A stretch of DNA of 64,000 nucleotides from Nymphalis io (GCF_905147045.1 NC_065918.1:620001-684000); one strand, 5' to 3'. Positions 10,201 through 22,715 are shown, counted from the first letter of the stretch. The notes: generated by a model from the letters alone, not told the origin. A program made the numbers and translations.

Positions 10201-11391
10201 CTACGGCAAAATTACGATATTAATTATTATGATAAACTTGAAGCTGTAAGCTTAGACAAAAGCTTTTTAAATATACCAGCTCACAAGAATGTTTATGAAT
10301 GATTGGAAAAACTAATGAATTGATGTGTTTTATGTGTTAGTGGGATATATTTCCATTTGAAAAAATCGGTGCACTCTGTGATTCATTGTATTCGAATTAT
10401 TATTATCTAGTGATACAACTGTGTGGCTATTTATTGTTTAATAAAGTGGTTATGTTACTTTGAAATCCTCTTACTCTCATTTCCGCGATTTATTTAAGAG
10501 GATTACGACGTAAATTGCATTGTTCATTTTGTTTCATATCGTTATGATTTTCACTGATGCTGAATAATCCCTTAATCCGAGTGTTGAACCTTATTCAATT
10601 TCGTTGGTATTTCGCTTTGTTCATGTATACAATATAGATACATAGAGGTAAAGGCATTTTCGGTACTGTCATTTACAAAAAAAATTCAAACGCTACCAAA
10701 TTTGTCAAATATCGAAGGGACTAATTTACAAATTCAAAAGGTACAACGCAACAAGGCGCTGTTATGCGCTGTAGCTTACAATAAGCGGAATTTAAATAGA
10801 CGAATAGGAATAGTAATTCAAATAGCTATTTTCATTTAAATAAAATATTTCCGCCCCTTTTCTATTGCACGCATACGCCATCAAAGGAAAATTTCATCAT
10901 TAAAATAAAGTGACGGTTTTTGCTACGCTTAATTATAGTTTTTATCACGCTACACTACTGAATTATTAATTGTCTCTGAGAGGGAACTTGTTGAAGTCTA
11001 TACTAAGGAGCGCCTTAATTAGTCGTTAACCTAATAATAAGTGTGGCTGTTAGTAATTTTAGACAGAATAAATAAAGTAATGGATACCCACACATAATCT
11101 ATTCAATCCGTTTAAATTTAGAATAAACATTCGCATTGCAAAACATGGCTAAAATACAAGCGAATCGCCTATTTCCAAAATGAAATGCAATCGTTTACAA
11201 AATTATATTATATAGTTACAACATAATGCTCAATAAGTTCGCTGTGCGTTATATTATAGCAATGCATTTGCAAAGATTAAGAGTACACACGATTCGGTTA
11301 ATTACGTAGCGTCCGAATTATTATTTTGTAAATAATGTAGCAAGTATTGTAAAATAAAACGGACTTCTTAATATTAAGATTAATAATAATA

Positions 11392-11612
11392 TTGTCTTCC
11401 AGATCGATTTCGGCCACGGTAGCCAGTCTCAAGAGAGATTAGCCAATTACGCAGGATATATTATAGTGCACAAGTGTGTGCGCATACACAGGTGCACTCT
11501 CTCTTCCCCCACTCTCATAATTCGATGGGACGGCAATCAGATACGACCGGAAAGAGTTCAGGCGCAGGACCATCGACTTTTCGTGCTTTCCACTTGACCA
11601 ACGAGGCAGTCA
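11392..11612 (-). mobile_element. SINE family A copy, internally deleted
   Basis: Starts at the 3' end (CCAGATCGATTTCGGCCAC) beside an AAT-rich tail and ends at the tRNA-like head (TTGACCAACGAGGCAGTC). About 110 bp are missing between the CGTGCTTTCC block and the head, compared with the copy at 31.5 kb. Confidence 0.85.
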
Positions 11613-12540
11613 AGGCAGCTTAAGATTAATATCATATTGTCAATAGTAGGTTAGCAGCAACTTTATACTTAACTATTACTAATCTAAATTTATTATTAAT
11701 AAGCGCGCTTAAAAAAATGTTCAACGTTTAGTAGTTTAGATTAAAAATATTTTTTACAAAGTATATTTCGAATTCCCTGCATATAGTAAATATAGCAATG
11801 AGATATCTTATAACAGAACAGTGAATAAGTAAACTGCTATAACGTTAATATTAAACTCTGAAAGCTTCCTCCAACCGGCAACCCTTTGTGGCAACACTGC
11901 CTCGGAAAATAAACACAAGCGTCCAGACTACAAACACCGTTATGTCCAGTAATATTTATCAGGAACTGAGGCTGTTTATTTATTTGCGTAGAAATATGTT
12001 ACACAGATTTTATTATAAAAATATGAAAAGAATGATATATTTTTTTACAATATTTATATTTAATTATACTTAGTAATACTATAAATGCGAAAATTTGATT
12101 GATTGTTTCTTGATAATCTCGAAATTGATCTGATCTGTATGAAATGTGATGCGTGAGTAGTTTATTTCATGAATTATTTATCACTACATATTTTAAAATA
12201 AAGTTGCGTCTGTCTGTCTGGACGCCATATACTCAAAGATTACTTAACGGATTTTCTTACGGCCTTTACTCTTGGACAAAGTTATTCATGAGTGTGGTTT
12301 AAGTGTATAATTAATTATGGTTTTATGTAAATCGGCTGAAATATTACGGTGATTGTTGACGAAGTCAAAATAATGGATGCTGCCTGTAATCGTTAAATAG
12401 TCGTTACAAAGTTATATGGCCTGTAGAAAATATTAACCATTTTTCACACGGTCAATGTTTAATAAACCACGGGACCTAGGACGCTCTCACTTTTGTAGGG
12501 AGCTGTACCTGAAAAATCTATTGTAATGTACAAGTTGACT

Positions 12541-12570
12541 GCCTCGTTGGTCTAGTGGCTAGATGTATCG
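12541..12570 (+). repeat. SINE family A head fragment
   Basis: GCCTCGTTGGTCTAGTGGCT is the 5' tRNA-like head with its A-box-like TAGTGGCTAGA. Only the head remains before the sequence diverges, so it is a fragment and not a tRNA gene. Confidence 0.6.
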
Positions 12571-13319
12571 CATTCGATGTAGCAATGTATGTCTCAATAT
12601 CGTCAACGCATTCAACACGTTTCCCTAGGCCGCTATTAGGGAGGCATTCTTACACCACCGTGTACCCCCTTATCCACAGATTGGTGGCTACTTGCGCGAC
12701 AAATATGTTTTGTATATGGAACAAGACGGTATGAGGACCCGAAGAGAGAGGTTTGTTGTGGGGTCCCACAGGTGATAGTTTTCGGACCTCTGTTGTGCAA
12801 TCTCGCGTACGACGCAGTCCTGCGCGTCGCTCTTCCTGAAGGTGTCAGCATCGTTTGTTTATATACGACACGTTGGTGCTGGCATCGAAGAAGAATTTTG
12901 AGAGAAACAAAGAGCTCGCTGAGCTAGGGGTGAACATAGTCGTCGATAAGATCTGCGAGTTGAGCCTTCGGATTGCGTCTTGTAAGACGGAGGCGCTATG
13001 GTTTCATAAAATGACTCGCGCGTCCAAGTTGGTGACTCAAGCGTCCAGGTTGCCAGGTACATGAAATACCTGGATGGTTGCTGGGGCTTCGAAGAGCACT
13101 TCAAACGCCTAGCCCTTCGGATCAACAAGGTAGTGGGTGCCATCCACTGACTGCTGCTTATCTCGGGGGACCGAGAGAGGAAGTTCGAAATCTCTATGCC
13201 GGTCTCGTGCGATCGATGGTCCTCTACGGGGCACCCAATTGGTCTCACAGGCTATAGGGCGTCTGTCGCTGCAGGACTAAGATTAAAAGTTCACAGCGGG
13301 GAGTGACCATCCGTATGGT

Positions 13320-13371
13320 TTTTTTTTTTTTTTTTTATTCGCCGGGAGGGCAAATGACTCTACTCCACTTG
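13320..13371 (-). mobile_element. LINE 3' stub inserted in the R1 remnant
   Basis: A 17-T run is followed by ATTCGCCGGGAGGGCAAATG and ACTCTACTCCACTTG, matching the last ~35 nt before the poly-A of the LINE at 0.65-3.5 kb. ATGGT flanks both sides (13315-13319 and 13372-13376) and fits a 5-bp target duplication. Removing the stub joins CGTATGGT to GTGGGGATACC, restoring the R1 text. Confidence 0.8.
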
Positions 13372-13650
13372 ATGGTGTGGGGATACCACACGATATCCTA
13401 CGAGACGACAACCGACTTAGACATTCTGGCGGATATGGACGTGAAAGCGCGCCTACAGTTGAAGTGAAGGGAACACTTAAGGGCTCTTGCGACGTGGCGC
13501 GACTGCCTCTATGAAAAATTGTACGCGCGCAAATGTGTCGTCGGAGTGATGCTGCCAGCCTTCGAAGCCTGGATGAGATGAAAGGAACGAGTTACCCTCC
13601 GTCTTACGCAGGTATTAACCGGTCACGGTTACTTTTGGACAATAAGATAA

Positions 13651-13695
13651 TGTGGTGGCAAATGGTCGATTCTTTATCGACCATTTGCCACCACA
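13651..13695. repeat. Perfect 20-bp inverted repeat, 5-nt loop
   Basis: The arm TGTGGTGGCAAATGGTCGAT at 13651-13670 is followed by loop TCTTT and the exact reverse complement at 13676-13695. The right arm contains TGCCACCAC, which fits the R1 Cys-His motif, so the right arm looks ancestral and the left arm a copy. Confidence 0.97.
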
Positions 13696-13902
13696 GCACG
13701 TGGATCGGGCCATCGCTCAGCATACGTTGGCCCGATGCTTGGGGTTTTTATGTTAGGGCGTAATAAGGTCGTAGGTGCGTGAGGTGGGGGCCTCACGTAT
13801 ATTATTTCAGACGGCCCTGAGGAGGACGGCCAATATGGCCTCGCCTTGTCGTACGCACTAATGAGGAGAGCGGGGGGGCTTTAAAAAAAAGTGGATATGA
13901 GA

Positions 13903-14206
13903 GGTGTAAGGCCGCAGACCCCGAAGTCCTAGATTCAAATCCTAGGTCGGGCCAGTAAAAAGTTATTGGGTTTTTCTGTCGAAAATTCTCAATTGCAGCC
14001 CGTAGTCTGGAAGTTCGAAGTGTGTACACTTCCATGCCTCGGAAAGCACTTAAAGCCGTCAGTCCTGCGCCTGAACACGTTCCGGTCGTGTCGGATTGCC
14101 GTCCCATTAAATTATAATAGTAAGGGAATAGAGAGTGCACTTGTGCACTATAATAAGTACTGCGCAGTTGGCTCACCTCTCTTGAGATTGGACGCCGTGG
14201 CCACCA
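13903..14206 (+). mobile_element. SINE family A copy
   Basis: The tRNA-like B box (GATTCAAATCC) and GGTCGGGCCAGTAAAAAG are followed by the TCTGGAAGTTCGAAG, CCTCGGAAAGCAC and CACTATAATA blocks, ending GGACGCCGTGGCC. At 14221-14262 a short piece resembling the family C head (GATTCACGTGTTCTAAC) follows. Confidence 0.85.
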
Positions 14207-14354
14207 AATTAAATAAAAATCGAGGCGCTGACTTAGATTCACGTGTTCTAACTACTGGTATATAAGTGACAATATACGTTGTATATTTTTCTAGATAGAA
14301 TCTTTTATAATGTTTTTTTTTAAAGTCAGGATTTATGCAGATATTTTACTGGTA

Positions 14355-14641
14355 ATAGGGCTTTGTGCAAGCTCGTTTGGGTAGTTACCACCCACTCATC
14401 AGATATTCTACCGCAAAACAGCAGTACTTGGTATTGTTGTGTTCCAGTTTAAAGGGTGAGTGAGCCAGTGTAATTACAGGCACAAGAGACATAACATCTT
14501 AGTTCCCACGGTTGGTTGCGAATTGGCGATGTAAGCGAAGGTTAATAATTCTTACAATGTCAATGTCTATGGGCCTTGGTGACCATTTACCATCAGGTAA
14601 AGGCCATATGCTCGTCCGCCTTCCTATTCTATAAAAAAAAA
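14355..14641 (+). mobile_element. Family B poly-A repeat, reference copy
   Basis: Nearly complete copy in forward sense: GGGCTTTGTGCAAGCTCGTT at the left, AAACAGCAGTACTTGGTATT in the middle, and CCGCCTTCCTATTCTATAAA running into an A tract at the right. It has no open frame of note. ACCATTTACCATCAGGT lies ~40 nt before the tail and resembles the 3' end of the CR1/Jockey-type LINE. Whether B is a SINE or the 3' end of a LINE is not settled. Confidence 0.85.
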
Positions 14642-15062
14642 AATACTATAAAACAAAGTCATTAATTTTATGCGCATAATATTCCTCGACGATTCTTTTA
14701 TTGAAACGACTCCTTATAATTACAGCGTTGTAAAAGTAATTTCGTAAAACAATGTTGTTACATATTTCTCAGCTATATTTGAAAATGTGTTTTTTTTTTA
14801 TGTTTCCAGCCCTTTTCTTGTTTTTTTTTTGTTTAATATTGACTCTTTTAGTCAACCAAGGCATATTACATTTGAATAATAGGTGGTATATCAGAATTGG
14901 TAAGTGCAGGTACGGGTCGAACGTGTAACATTATAAACGCACAAAGACTCTATACCAAAAAGACTGTGTTCAGGAATATATTTAAATATTTAATATTTAA
15001 ATCTTAGGAAAAAAGGAAGTTATTGTTTGATCACAGGTTACTAATTAATAATTGATAATATG

Positions 15063-15390
15063 CCCTCCAGACCAATTTCGGCCACGGCGACCAATCTCAA
15101 GAGAGATTAGCCAACTATGCAGGTGATATTATAGTGCACAAGTGTGTGTGCAAACACATGTGCACTCTCTCTTCCCTCACTCCCATAATCCGATGAGACG
15201 GCAATCCGACACGACCGGAAAGAGTTCAGGCGCAGGACCAGCGGCTTTACGTGCTTTCCGAGGCACGGGGGTGTACACACTTCCAACTTCCAGACTCCAG
15301 GCTGCTACTGAGAATTTTCTGACAAAAAAACTCAATAACTTTTTATTGGCCCTACCTGGGAATTGAACCCAGGACCTCCTGGTAAGCTGA
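15063..15390 (-). mobile_element. SINE family A copy
   Basis: Runs from CCTCCAGACCAATTTCGGCC through ATAGTGCACAAGTGTGTG and GCTGCTACTGAGAATTTTC to TTGGCCCTACCTGGGAATTG, where the tRNA-like B box lies in reverse. The left flank is AT-rich (TTAATAATTGATAATATG), as in other family A tails. Confidence 0.9.
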
Positions 15391-16993
15391 TAATATATGG
15401 ATGTTACCTACCCAGACTAAGACAGTCCTAGCACTAGTGGAAATTACTTAATCTTTAAAGAGAGATGACGAGTGAGATTGATGGCTTCATGTAACTACGT
15501 CCATATAAACAAACACGATAAATCATTGTCATTACCGTAAGCTAATAATTACAATGTAATATTGTCCCGAGTATTCCAGAGTCTCTAATCGACATATTTG
15601 AACCAATTACATGATTAGGCAACAACAATTACCTCGGGCTTGTTAGTTGGACCTCGATTAGGGTTCAACTCTAACTGTCTGTTTTGGTTACAAAAGCTAC
15701 GAACCATTTAAGTAATTAATGTTACATCTGTAAATAAGGAATAGTGTTGATTTTTTTACTGATCCAACTTTTAGAAATTAGATATGAAGTACGAAAAAAA
15801 TAAGAAACGACGAAATAAATTAATCTGTCACTCAATTAACGAACAATTTGCGAGTTAAGTCTGAATCGGCTAAAACAATTCCTCATAGTCATAGTGTTTG
15901 ATTACTGAATTGCTGATTTTAAGGCAAAGGCTGGATTGAAGTTCTTTTGATTTTTTTATCAGCTATCAAGCATCAGCTACCGGTGACGTAATTTCCGGGT
16001 AATGGGAGTAATCTCAATACGGTATCTTCGTACCTGGACTGGCCAGTAAGGAAGAGTAGCAAGAAGATCCGATACAATCAATTTATTTTTCTTCTTCGTA
16101 GGTATAAAAACATTTTGATTAATATTGTAACCTCACTGTGACATTCGACGTTTCATTCATTAATTCAATGTCCAATCAAATGAACTCCCGTGCTCAGCTC
16201 TTATTTGCATATTCTAGTTTCATTGCGAATGCAAAACAAATTATCTATTGCTTTGAACGTATTTCTATGAATATGCAACGGATTACAATGCACTCGATGC
16301 ATTGAAATTGATAAAAAAAGTATATAAAAATGTAATCCAGCCAAAATAAGACGTGAAAGATGGATTATTCTTATATATCTTTTACTTTTCGGAACTCATT
16401 CGGTATTTCGGTGTTTTATCAGAAGGCATCTCAGTGAATTACTATACTAGAAGTTTTCAGGACTTTAAGCAAATAAATTTTACTGTCATATAATTAAATT
16501 GATTTTGTTGAAAATATAGGACATACTATATTATTATATAGTCTGAATATAGAATTTGAGTATTGAAACACCTACTTACGAGCTCACCGGCTATACTACT
16601 ACTGATATTCTTATTTCCAGTTGTAAATATAATTGATAAAGTGGTATATACCATGGCATGGATGGCAGTGGCGACGGCGAGTTGATGATTTGAGAAATGG
16701 TTTATATTCCTCAGTAAGATTGTGACCACTTTACAATATCAGAAGTCGTTTATATCTGATGCGTTGAAGCGTTTGTTTTTTTTTTACAAATAATTTTATG
16801 CCTAGTTTATATGAGCTTAACAACTAATTATTAGTCCTTATCACTTAAATTTACATATATATATCATCCGTGTATATATACTGAAAAAGTGTGTAATAAT
16901 AACGAAAACACCTGTGACAGTACAAGACAAGTACATAATAATAAAAAGCAATAAAGTATGATTAACTATCATAAAATAATACCCCATTTATAT

Positions 16994-17089
16994 TTATAAA
17001 GATAAATAATACGTCTTGAGTCGGATTTTAAATGTGGTAATAGTTGATCGTCTTAAGTACAATGGTAAGGAATTCCATAAATGAACTGC
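16994..17089 (-). pseudogene. LINE ORF2 C-terminal fragment
   Basis: Reading the minus strand, residues AVHLWNSLPLYLRRST, then TTFKIRLKTYYLSL and a stop match the usual C terminus of CR1/Jockey-type ORF2 (WNSLP..LR.S.T...FK..LKTY). Upstream to ~17.43 kb the frame is broken but contains similar GC-richer text, probably the same fragment. It is too short to assign a family. Confidence 0.6.
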
Positions 17090-17547
17090 TTGGCCGGAAA
17101 AAATTGTCTAAGTCAGAATTAATTAATTGAATATTCAGTCATTTTGGAATGCGCATAAATCGTCGGCATACAAGTTTTAAAAAGAAACGATATGACGAGT
17201 TAAAGACCTAAGCCTAAGGGAACAACGGCACTTATCGACAACCTTATTATAGGAACAATAATTTGTGCCTTTAATTGCTTGGATGACAGTACTTCGAGCC
17301 AGCAAACCTTTGCTTATGGTGATATCAGTGATGTTAGATGGTGGCGATTTTATCAATATTGCATCTTTGCCGATTTCAATCTGAGATTTTGCACTCAGTT
17401 TTAATGCTGGTAACAAAATGATCTATAATATATAGCATATAAATAAATAGAGTTCATGATTTAAGTAAAAGCTCAAAAAAACTAGAAGTAAAAAGGATTT
17501 TTCAACTTGATACTGTTTAAGATTAACAATCTGAAATAATCACGTAC

Positions 17548-17632
17548 CTGGTTGATTCCACACTGTCGCTACATCCAATTTAAACGATCCGAGTATTTTT
17601 TCGGAACGCCAGAGACGACTTGGTTGCTTCAC
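17548..17632 (-). CDS. Otof: Otoferlin-like ferlin, exon 7 (C2B end, start of FerI)
   Basis: The exon encodes 28 residues: VKQPSRLWRSEKILGSFK then LDVATVWNQP. Ferlins have a LLRSG..VGSFK.DVGTVY.QP stretch at this point, so the match is clear despite the small size. The acceptor is TTGCAG and the donor GTACGT. It starts in phase 0 and ends in phase 1 (one G), which joins AT of exon 8 to give Asp. Confidence 0.93.
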
Positions 17633-19917
17633 CTGCAACAAATACATGTGCATGTGACATGTCGCATGTCACTACATGTGTTGTGTCTATCTTACAACAC
17701 AGCGCTATTTTAAGCTTTGTTAACATTTTTGACTAAGAAATCATTATTTAATAGTTTTGCAAGTAACTTTTATTTTTTTGGTTATTTAATTTATTGTTGT
17801 ATTAATTTTGTATATTTTTTTGTGTCAAGCGACCTATTTTAATTATAATTTTGTACGATTATATAATTTTTAGTTTATTTTCTATTATTCAGTATAATTA
17901 TTAAGGCTTTCTTTTTCACTACTTTTTGCTCGTTTAACATTTTGAGTATAGAGTATAATTATTTATACATGCTTTATGACCTAGTTATTTATAGCTTTAC
18001 CTCCTTATATAATCTTGTTAGCGTTAGCTATATTAGGGTTTGTTAAATTATGTTATGTAATTACGTAGATATGTAAATCAGGCTTCAATAACAATGTAAG
18101 TTTAAGATGACGTCTCTAAAATATTTCGCACATAATATCGTAACGTCATCATTATGTTGGTTTGTGTTGGTATAAGTTTATCCAATTAATAAGGACCTCT
18201 TAAAGTTTCTTAGCTAAGTTATCTTTCGTTAATAATAGCAACGATTCCTGGTATGTTATTGATTTTAGTCTAGAGTATCAGAATTTCAAAGAAACAAATA
18301 ATACTGCACTCGGTGTTAGGTGTTTTGCGTTATCCACATATGTATAAATCAATAGCTGTTACCGTTACGTTCCTTCACATAGCTAGCTCGTGAATATTGA
18401 GATAGAAACATTGAATCGATTTGTCAGGCTATAAACGGATATACGAGCTTAAAGCTATATTTTTTATTTTTGGAAAATTTGTGACTTTTCTGTTTTAGAG
18501 GAATTTAGAGGAAAATGTAGGTTTTTCGGACTATTACTATTTAATATAGCCTGCATATCACAAATGTTGTATAGCAAAAACGAAGACAGCACAAAAGCTC
18601 CGGTTATTTGTTCAAAGAGAATGGTTCGGACCTCTCCATATGAGAGCATTGTTGTACAAAAACCATATAATTCAGTACAGCGAGCAGTTTTCTTCCCAAA
18701 ATCCATCCAAATATATTAAGATGTTCTCTGATAATATTACCATTATTATATTAAGTTGTTACGTCACTTGAGGCTATACTTTGTGAAGCTTGTCTTTTGT
18801 TGTTTCTAACAAATATATTGTTAGATGAAATAATAATATATAAAATAAATATTGGATGTGATTATCAGATTCTATTATAACATTCTAATATCTACGACCA
18901 CTTATATACTTCGTCGAAGCTTTTTTTTATTTACACACAATTTTTAAATTAACTAATTATCTATCCACCAGAAATATAACATAGTGTTCCAGTGCTAAAG
19001 AAATCCACCTTAGGTCACCTTGTTACAAGTCCATTACACTTGTTACAAGATATAACAAATATTATTAGTGGTTACCATTTCTTACAGTTCCCGTATCTAT
19101 GGGCAGTAGTGACCCATATACCATAATGGTAAATAGTAATAATATATATAGTATATTAATATTCAAGCCAATTATGAAGTTTTTTATCCACCGCACAAAC
19201 TAAAGTTATTATAACAAAATCCTGAAATACTATTTTCTTTGCCAATTAATACATTTAAATCACATGGGTTCTTCATGTTTAATTGTCGAAAAAAGTAACT
19301 ACTGAGTTCCTTGTCGGTTCTTTTCGGTAGAATCTACATTATGATTTGATTAAATAAATTGATGTGGAGATCACTCCTCAACAATGAACTGTATTCATCG
19401 TTTAAAATAAACTGTTCAGGTGTCAATCTCTAAGCTCGAGATTCTTGACAACTTTACGTATGAGTGTGTTACAAGTTTCCGATACGACAATCAATTTCAA
19501 TTTGATGCCAATCACTGTCACTTTGATCAAGTGTTGAAATTCAAAACTGATGACTACATATGAGTGAATGAGTGATGTAGGCATTTACAATATGTAGCTA
19601 TAAATACAGTGTCGAGAAACCTTATCAATATACAAGTGGAAGTCCGTGACTAATCTAACTGCTTCAAATTATATCTTTATTTATTAATTGATACCCTGTT
19701 ACACCCGATTTCCTTCAGAACAGGCTAATTTAATCACTGATTGAGAAATCTTACTATTTCAGTTTGATTGTTTTTTTTTTTAATTTACAAATAGGAATGA
19801 GACATGTACAGGCTGTTTATTTGATTTTAAATATTAATAAATGAATAATTAATTCATTCCTGAGTGTATTTGCATCTCACGTGCGTTGATACATAGGATT
19901 ACATATTACTATACTAT

Positions 19918-19955
19918 TCCTAATAATAGTATTACATACAATACTATTATTAGGA
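19918..19955. repeat. Perfect 16-bp inverted repeat, 6-nt loop
   Basis: TCCTAATAATAGTATT is followed by ACATAC and then its exact reverse complement. Confidence 0.97.
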
Positions 19956-20894
19956 TCTAAATAAGTGGAAATGTATTAAACGCAAGAATTAAATGAAATG
20001 CACGACGGTAGTTGGAAACGGCTTAGTCGAGTGTAGAACGGAACCTCGGCACAACTGTCAAGAATTACAGCTGAACTATGGTTCTACTTAATTGGACAGA
20101 GAATCGCCGAAATCATAAAATACGAACAGAAATGATCATTAAAACTGATGTAAAAAATATTATTTTTATATTACCTAAGAAAAATGTTATAGGCCATACT
20201 GTAAATTCAACTTCAATTTATGCTTTATTCACTTTACTCAAAGTAGGCTTTTACAAGCACTTTTGAAGCCTTTTAGGTTAGGTTAAATGCTATCCAATGA
20301 CTTGATGAGTTTTTTTGTTACACTTTCAGGCCTTAACTATTCAACCGTTTATTGCAAAAATTCGCATAAACGTGTCAAGGTTATTGAAAAGGACAGGGGG
20401 TAATATCTGACCCCACCCCATCTAACGCGAAAACTAGTTTAATATAAAGCTACTAATCATTTAACATAAAACAAGTCATGGAAAACATCATGGAGCCACA
20501 GTAACCTTCAAAACTGAAGAAAAGGAATTTGACCCAGTCACAAGTATTTTTCTGTGTTACCTTTAAAAGTAATAATGTATTCGCAACAAATTTTAGTTTA
20601 GTGTAAAAAATATACTTATATTCAAAACAAATATTACCAAAAACAAAACTTTTCCAAGAATGTCGCTTTTTATAAAAAGAAACAGTTCCTTGATTGCTTT
20701 GCCTAATTGGACGACAACAAACACCTCACGTCTTGTTCTCCTCTACTGATTAATCTCACGCTAACGACGGCTACATGCAACAGCGTTTGTTTTTATATCC
20801 TTTGTCCAATTTTGAGAAACTGCTAATATTCTACAATAAAAAATACGTATTTATTTAAATATACCTATCGATAATATGTATATTATTTACGCTA

Positions 20895-21250
20895 GGATTA
20901 AAGGCCAACCTGGGATCTGAACCCATGACCTCGGAATCTATCGAAAGCGGCCTTAGCCAAGCCAATAGACTAATGAGGCAGTCATTGAATAAAATAGTGG
21001 GTGGGTGGGCAAATTTGGACATGCACCAGTATGTTTTCAAGTTCTTAATTTTTGTTATAAATTTTTTCGCCTTTGTCGAAGGAAAACATTGTGGAGAACC
21101 TGCATGGGCTGGGTGAAATTCTGCCACGTATTATGAACTATAAGTGGATTGTGAACTAGGCTTTAGTCCTAGTAGGTTTTAGGCTTAGTAGTTATTGTTA
21201 AGAGGGGAGGTGGCCTTTGCACAGCAATGGGATATTTTCAGTCTATTAAA
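20895..21250. repeat. Composite SINE remnants
   Basis: The left part (20895-20985) has a reversed tRNA-like head: ACCTGGGATCTGAACCCATG, with TAGACTAATGAGGCAGTC at its end. The right part (21075-21250) is forward family C text: GAAGGAAAACATTGTGGAG, then GCACAGCAATGGGATATTTT. The two pieces are in opposite orientation. Confidence 0.6.
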
Positions 21251-21279
21251 TAGAGCGCCAAAAAATTAGATCAATTGTT

Positions 21280-21432
21280 TCATTAAAAACATTGTGAAGA
21301 AACCTATATGTGTCGGATATAAATCTGCCACATGTGATTCCACCAACCAGCATTGGAGCAACGTGGTGGAATAAGTTCCAAGATAAGAGAAAAGAAGAGG
21401 AGCTCTGCTCGGCAGTGGGATCTTTTCAGGTT
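21280..21432 (+). mobile_element. SINE family C, 3' part
   Basis: Contains AAACATTGTGAAGAAACCT, CCACCAACCAGCATTGGAGC, ACGTGGTGGAATAAG and CTCTGCTCGGCAGTGGGATC, the order seen in family C copies at 28.94 and 47.58 kb read in reverse. The tRNA-like head is missing. Confidence 0.75.
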
Positions 21433-22652
21433 GTTACTGTTAAGAATAAGTTATAGTCTGTATTTATTACTGCAAAGCTAATAAAGTTGTAACTAAAAGG
21501 TATCATGCGGAATAAAAATAATTATCTATAAATCAGGTCAATGTCCTTGGGACTACCGGGTTTTGGGTAATAATTTATGAACACAGCACCAAGGCAGTGA
21601 GCGCCTTATTACGGGTTTAGATTGTGAGGTGAATAAGTCATCGTTACTCGGTCATCTATTGTGTAAAATGCTGATTCTGCTGTAAAGCTTATTATACCAC
21701 AAATTGTGGAAGATTATAACTTAAGATAGAGTATAACTTAAGCAATTTAAGCGACACGTAATATTATAAATTATTGTAGCTATTGCTATCATAATGAAGA
21801 TTCTAGGAATTCTAGGAATCCCAATTATGATATCCATGTTCAGGGTAATGTACTAATACAAAATATATGTATACATATTTGAGAGGCCGACCGATTCTCG
21901 TTAGATTGATAGATTAAGCTATTATATAATATTACTTTATTGTTTCTTTCTTTGTGTATGCTCTTGTTTCGAATTGACCCAAGTGGCTTTGGGCGGGGGG
22001 ATTGTGTGTGCGTGTGCCCGATGGGGCAACAATCTCTGGTTCTCTAAAATGCGTTCCTCTGAAGGGGCACCCCTAACTATCATTAAACGCTGCTTTACTT
22101 TTATACATATTATGATTTAATATTTAAAAAAAAGCACTTAATTAACCATTTATAATATGAAATTTGAATAAATTTTGGCGGTTGGAAAATGAAACAGATA
22201 AATTACTAATACCATATTCCAAGCTTGCAATTCCTACTGATCTAACTAATAACGATGAACGAGCAAAAATTGTGACTAAATTTCAAAACGATGTTTGTTT
22301 TACAAGTTGATTTTTATTTCATTTTGATTAAATTTGATTACATTTATTAGAATAGTTTTGTTTTTGTTTAATTATATTTTTTTCGTAGATATAATATATT
22401 TGTCAATACAATTGTTCATTAAATATTGCAAAGCATTTTCTTATTTGTAAGTGATATTAGCCAAATACAATACATACTTAAAGATCGCTTGCGTTTTATA
22501 ATTCATTTTTGAATACTAGACGTTATCATGTTGCTGATGTTACACGAACGCTTAGCAAACTGAGTTGAGCATTTTCGCATTGCTTTCTATTTACGGTACC
22601 TACATTTACTAGAAATTATGTGTTATTATATAATTTATTGTCTAGACCTTAC

Positions 22653-22715
22653 CGTTATAACTATGATCGTGTCCAGCAGAACTAACGGTGGCATGTGATG
22701 GTCGAATACGAAGTA
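22653..22715 (-). CDS. Otof: Otoferlin-like ferlin, exon 6 (C2B)
   Basis: A 63-nt exon encodes YFVFDHHMPPLVLLDTI plus IVIT. It continues directly from the CPYYNE end of exon 5, as in otoferlin where CPYYNE is followed by YFVFDFH.....FDKII. The acceptor is TCAACAG, the donor GTAAGG, and both ends are in phase 0, so skipping it would keep the frame. Confidence 0.93.

Larger units (their letters stand above)
12630..13745 (+). pseudogene. R1-clade LINE reverse transcriptase remnant
   Basis: Across shifting frames the plus strand encodes pieces typical of R1-clade ORF2: a GVPQG-like block near 12755-12790, a decayed YADDTLVLAS motif at ~12855-12890, then ELAELGVNIVVDKI and KTEALWFHK. Thumb-domain text resembling KYLG..LDG and LYAGLVRSMVLYGAP follows near 13060-13240, and a C-terminal LTQVLTGHG-like block near 13610. 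Many frameshifts and stops make it non-functional. It is interrupted by a short LINE stub at 13320-13371, and its C-terminal Cys-His region carries the hairpin at 13651-13695. Confidence 0.75.
10201..17547. other. Ferlin intron 7 (about 7.3 kb)
   Basis: This transposon-rich intron holds SINE A copies, an R1-clade remnant with an embedded LINE stub, a perfect hairpin, a family B copy and a LINE C-terminal fragment, each listed separately. The stretches 10.2-11.39 kb, 11.62-12.5 kb and 15.4-16.99 kb are AT-rich with no recognised gene. Around 12.18-12.35 kb the text resembles degraded Helitron body (TCTGTCTGTCTGGACGCC). Confidence 0.6.
17633..22652. other. Ferlin intron 6 (about 5.0 kb)
   Basis: AT-rich, with no coding signal. 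It contains a 16-bp perfect inverted repeat at 19918-19955 and SINE pieces at 20895-21250 and 21280-21432. A GC-rich patch at 21985-22080 (GGGCGGGGGGATTGTGTGTG) is of unknown nature. Confidence 0.6.

Noticed and set aside
17177..17416. 79-codon open frame on the minus strand taken as a gene
   Set aside because: It lies directly upstream of a LINE C-terminal fragment and has no domain of its own; better explained as decayed LINE sequence in a shifted frame.
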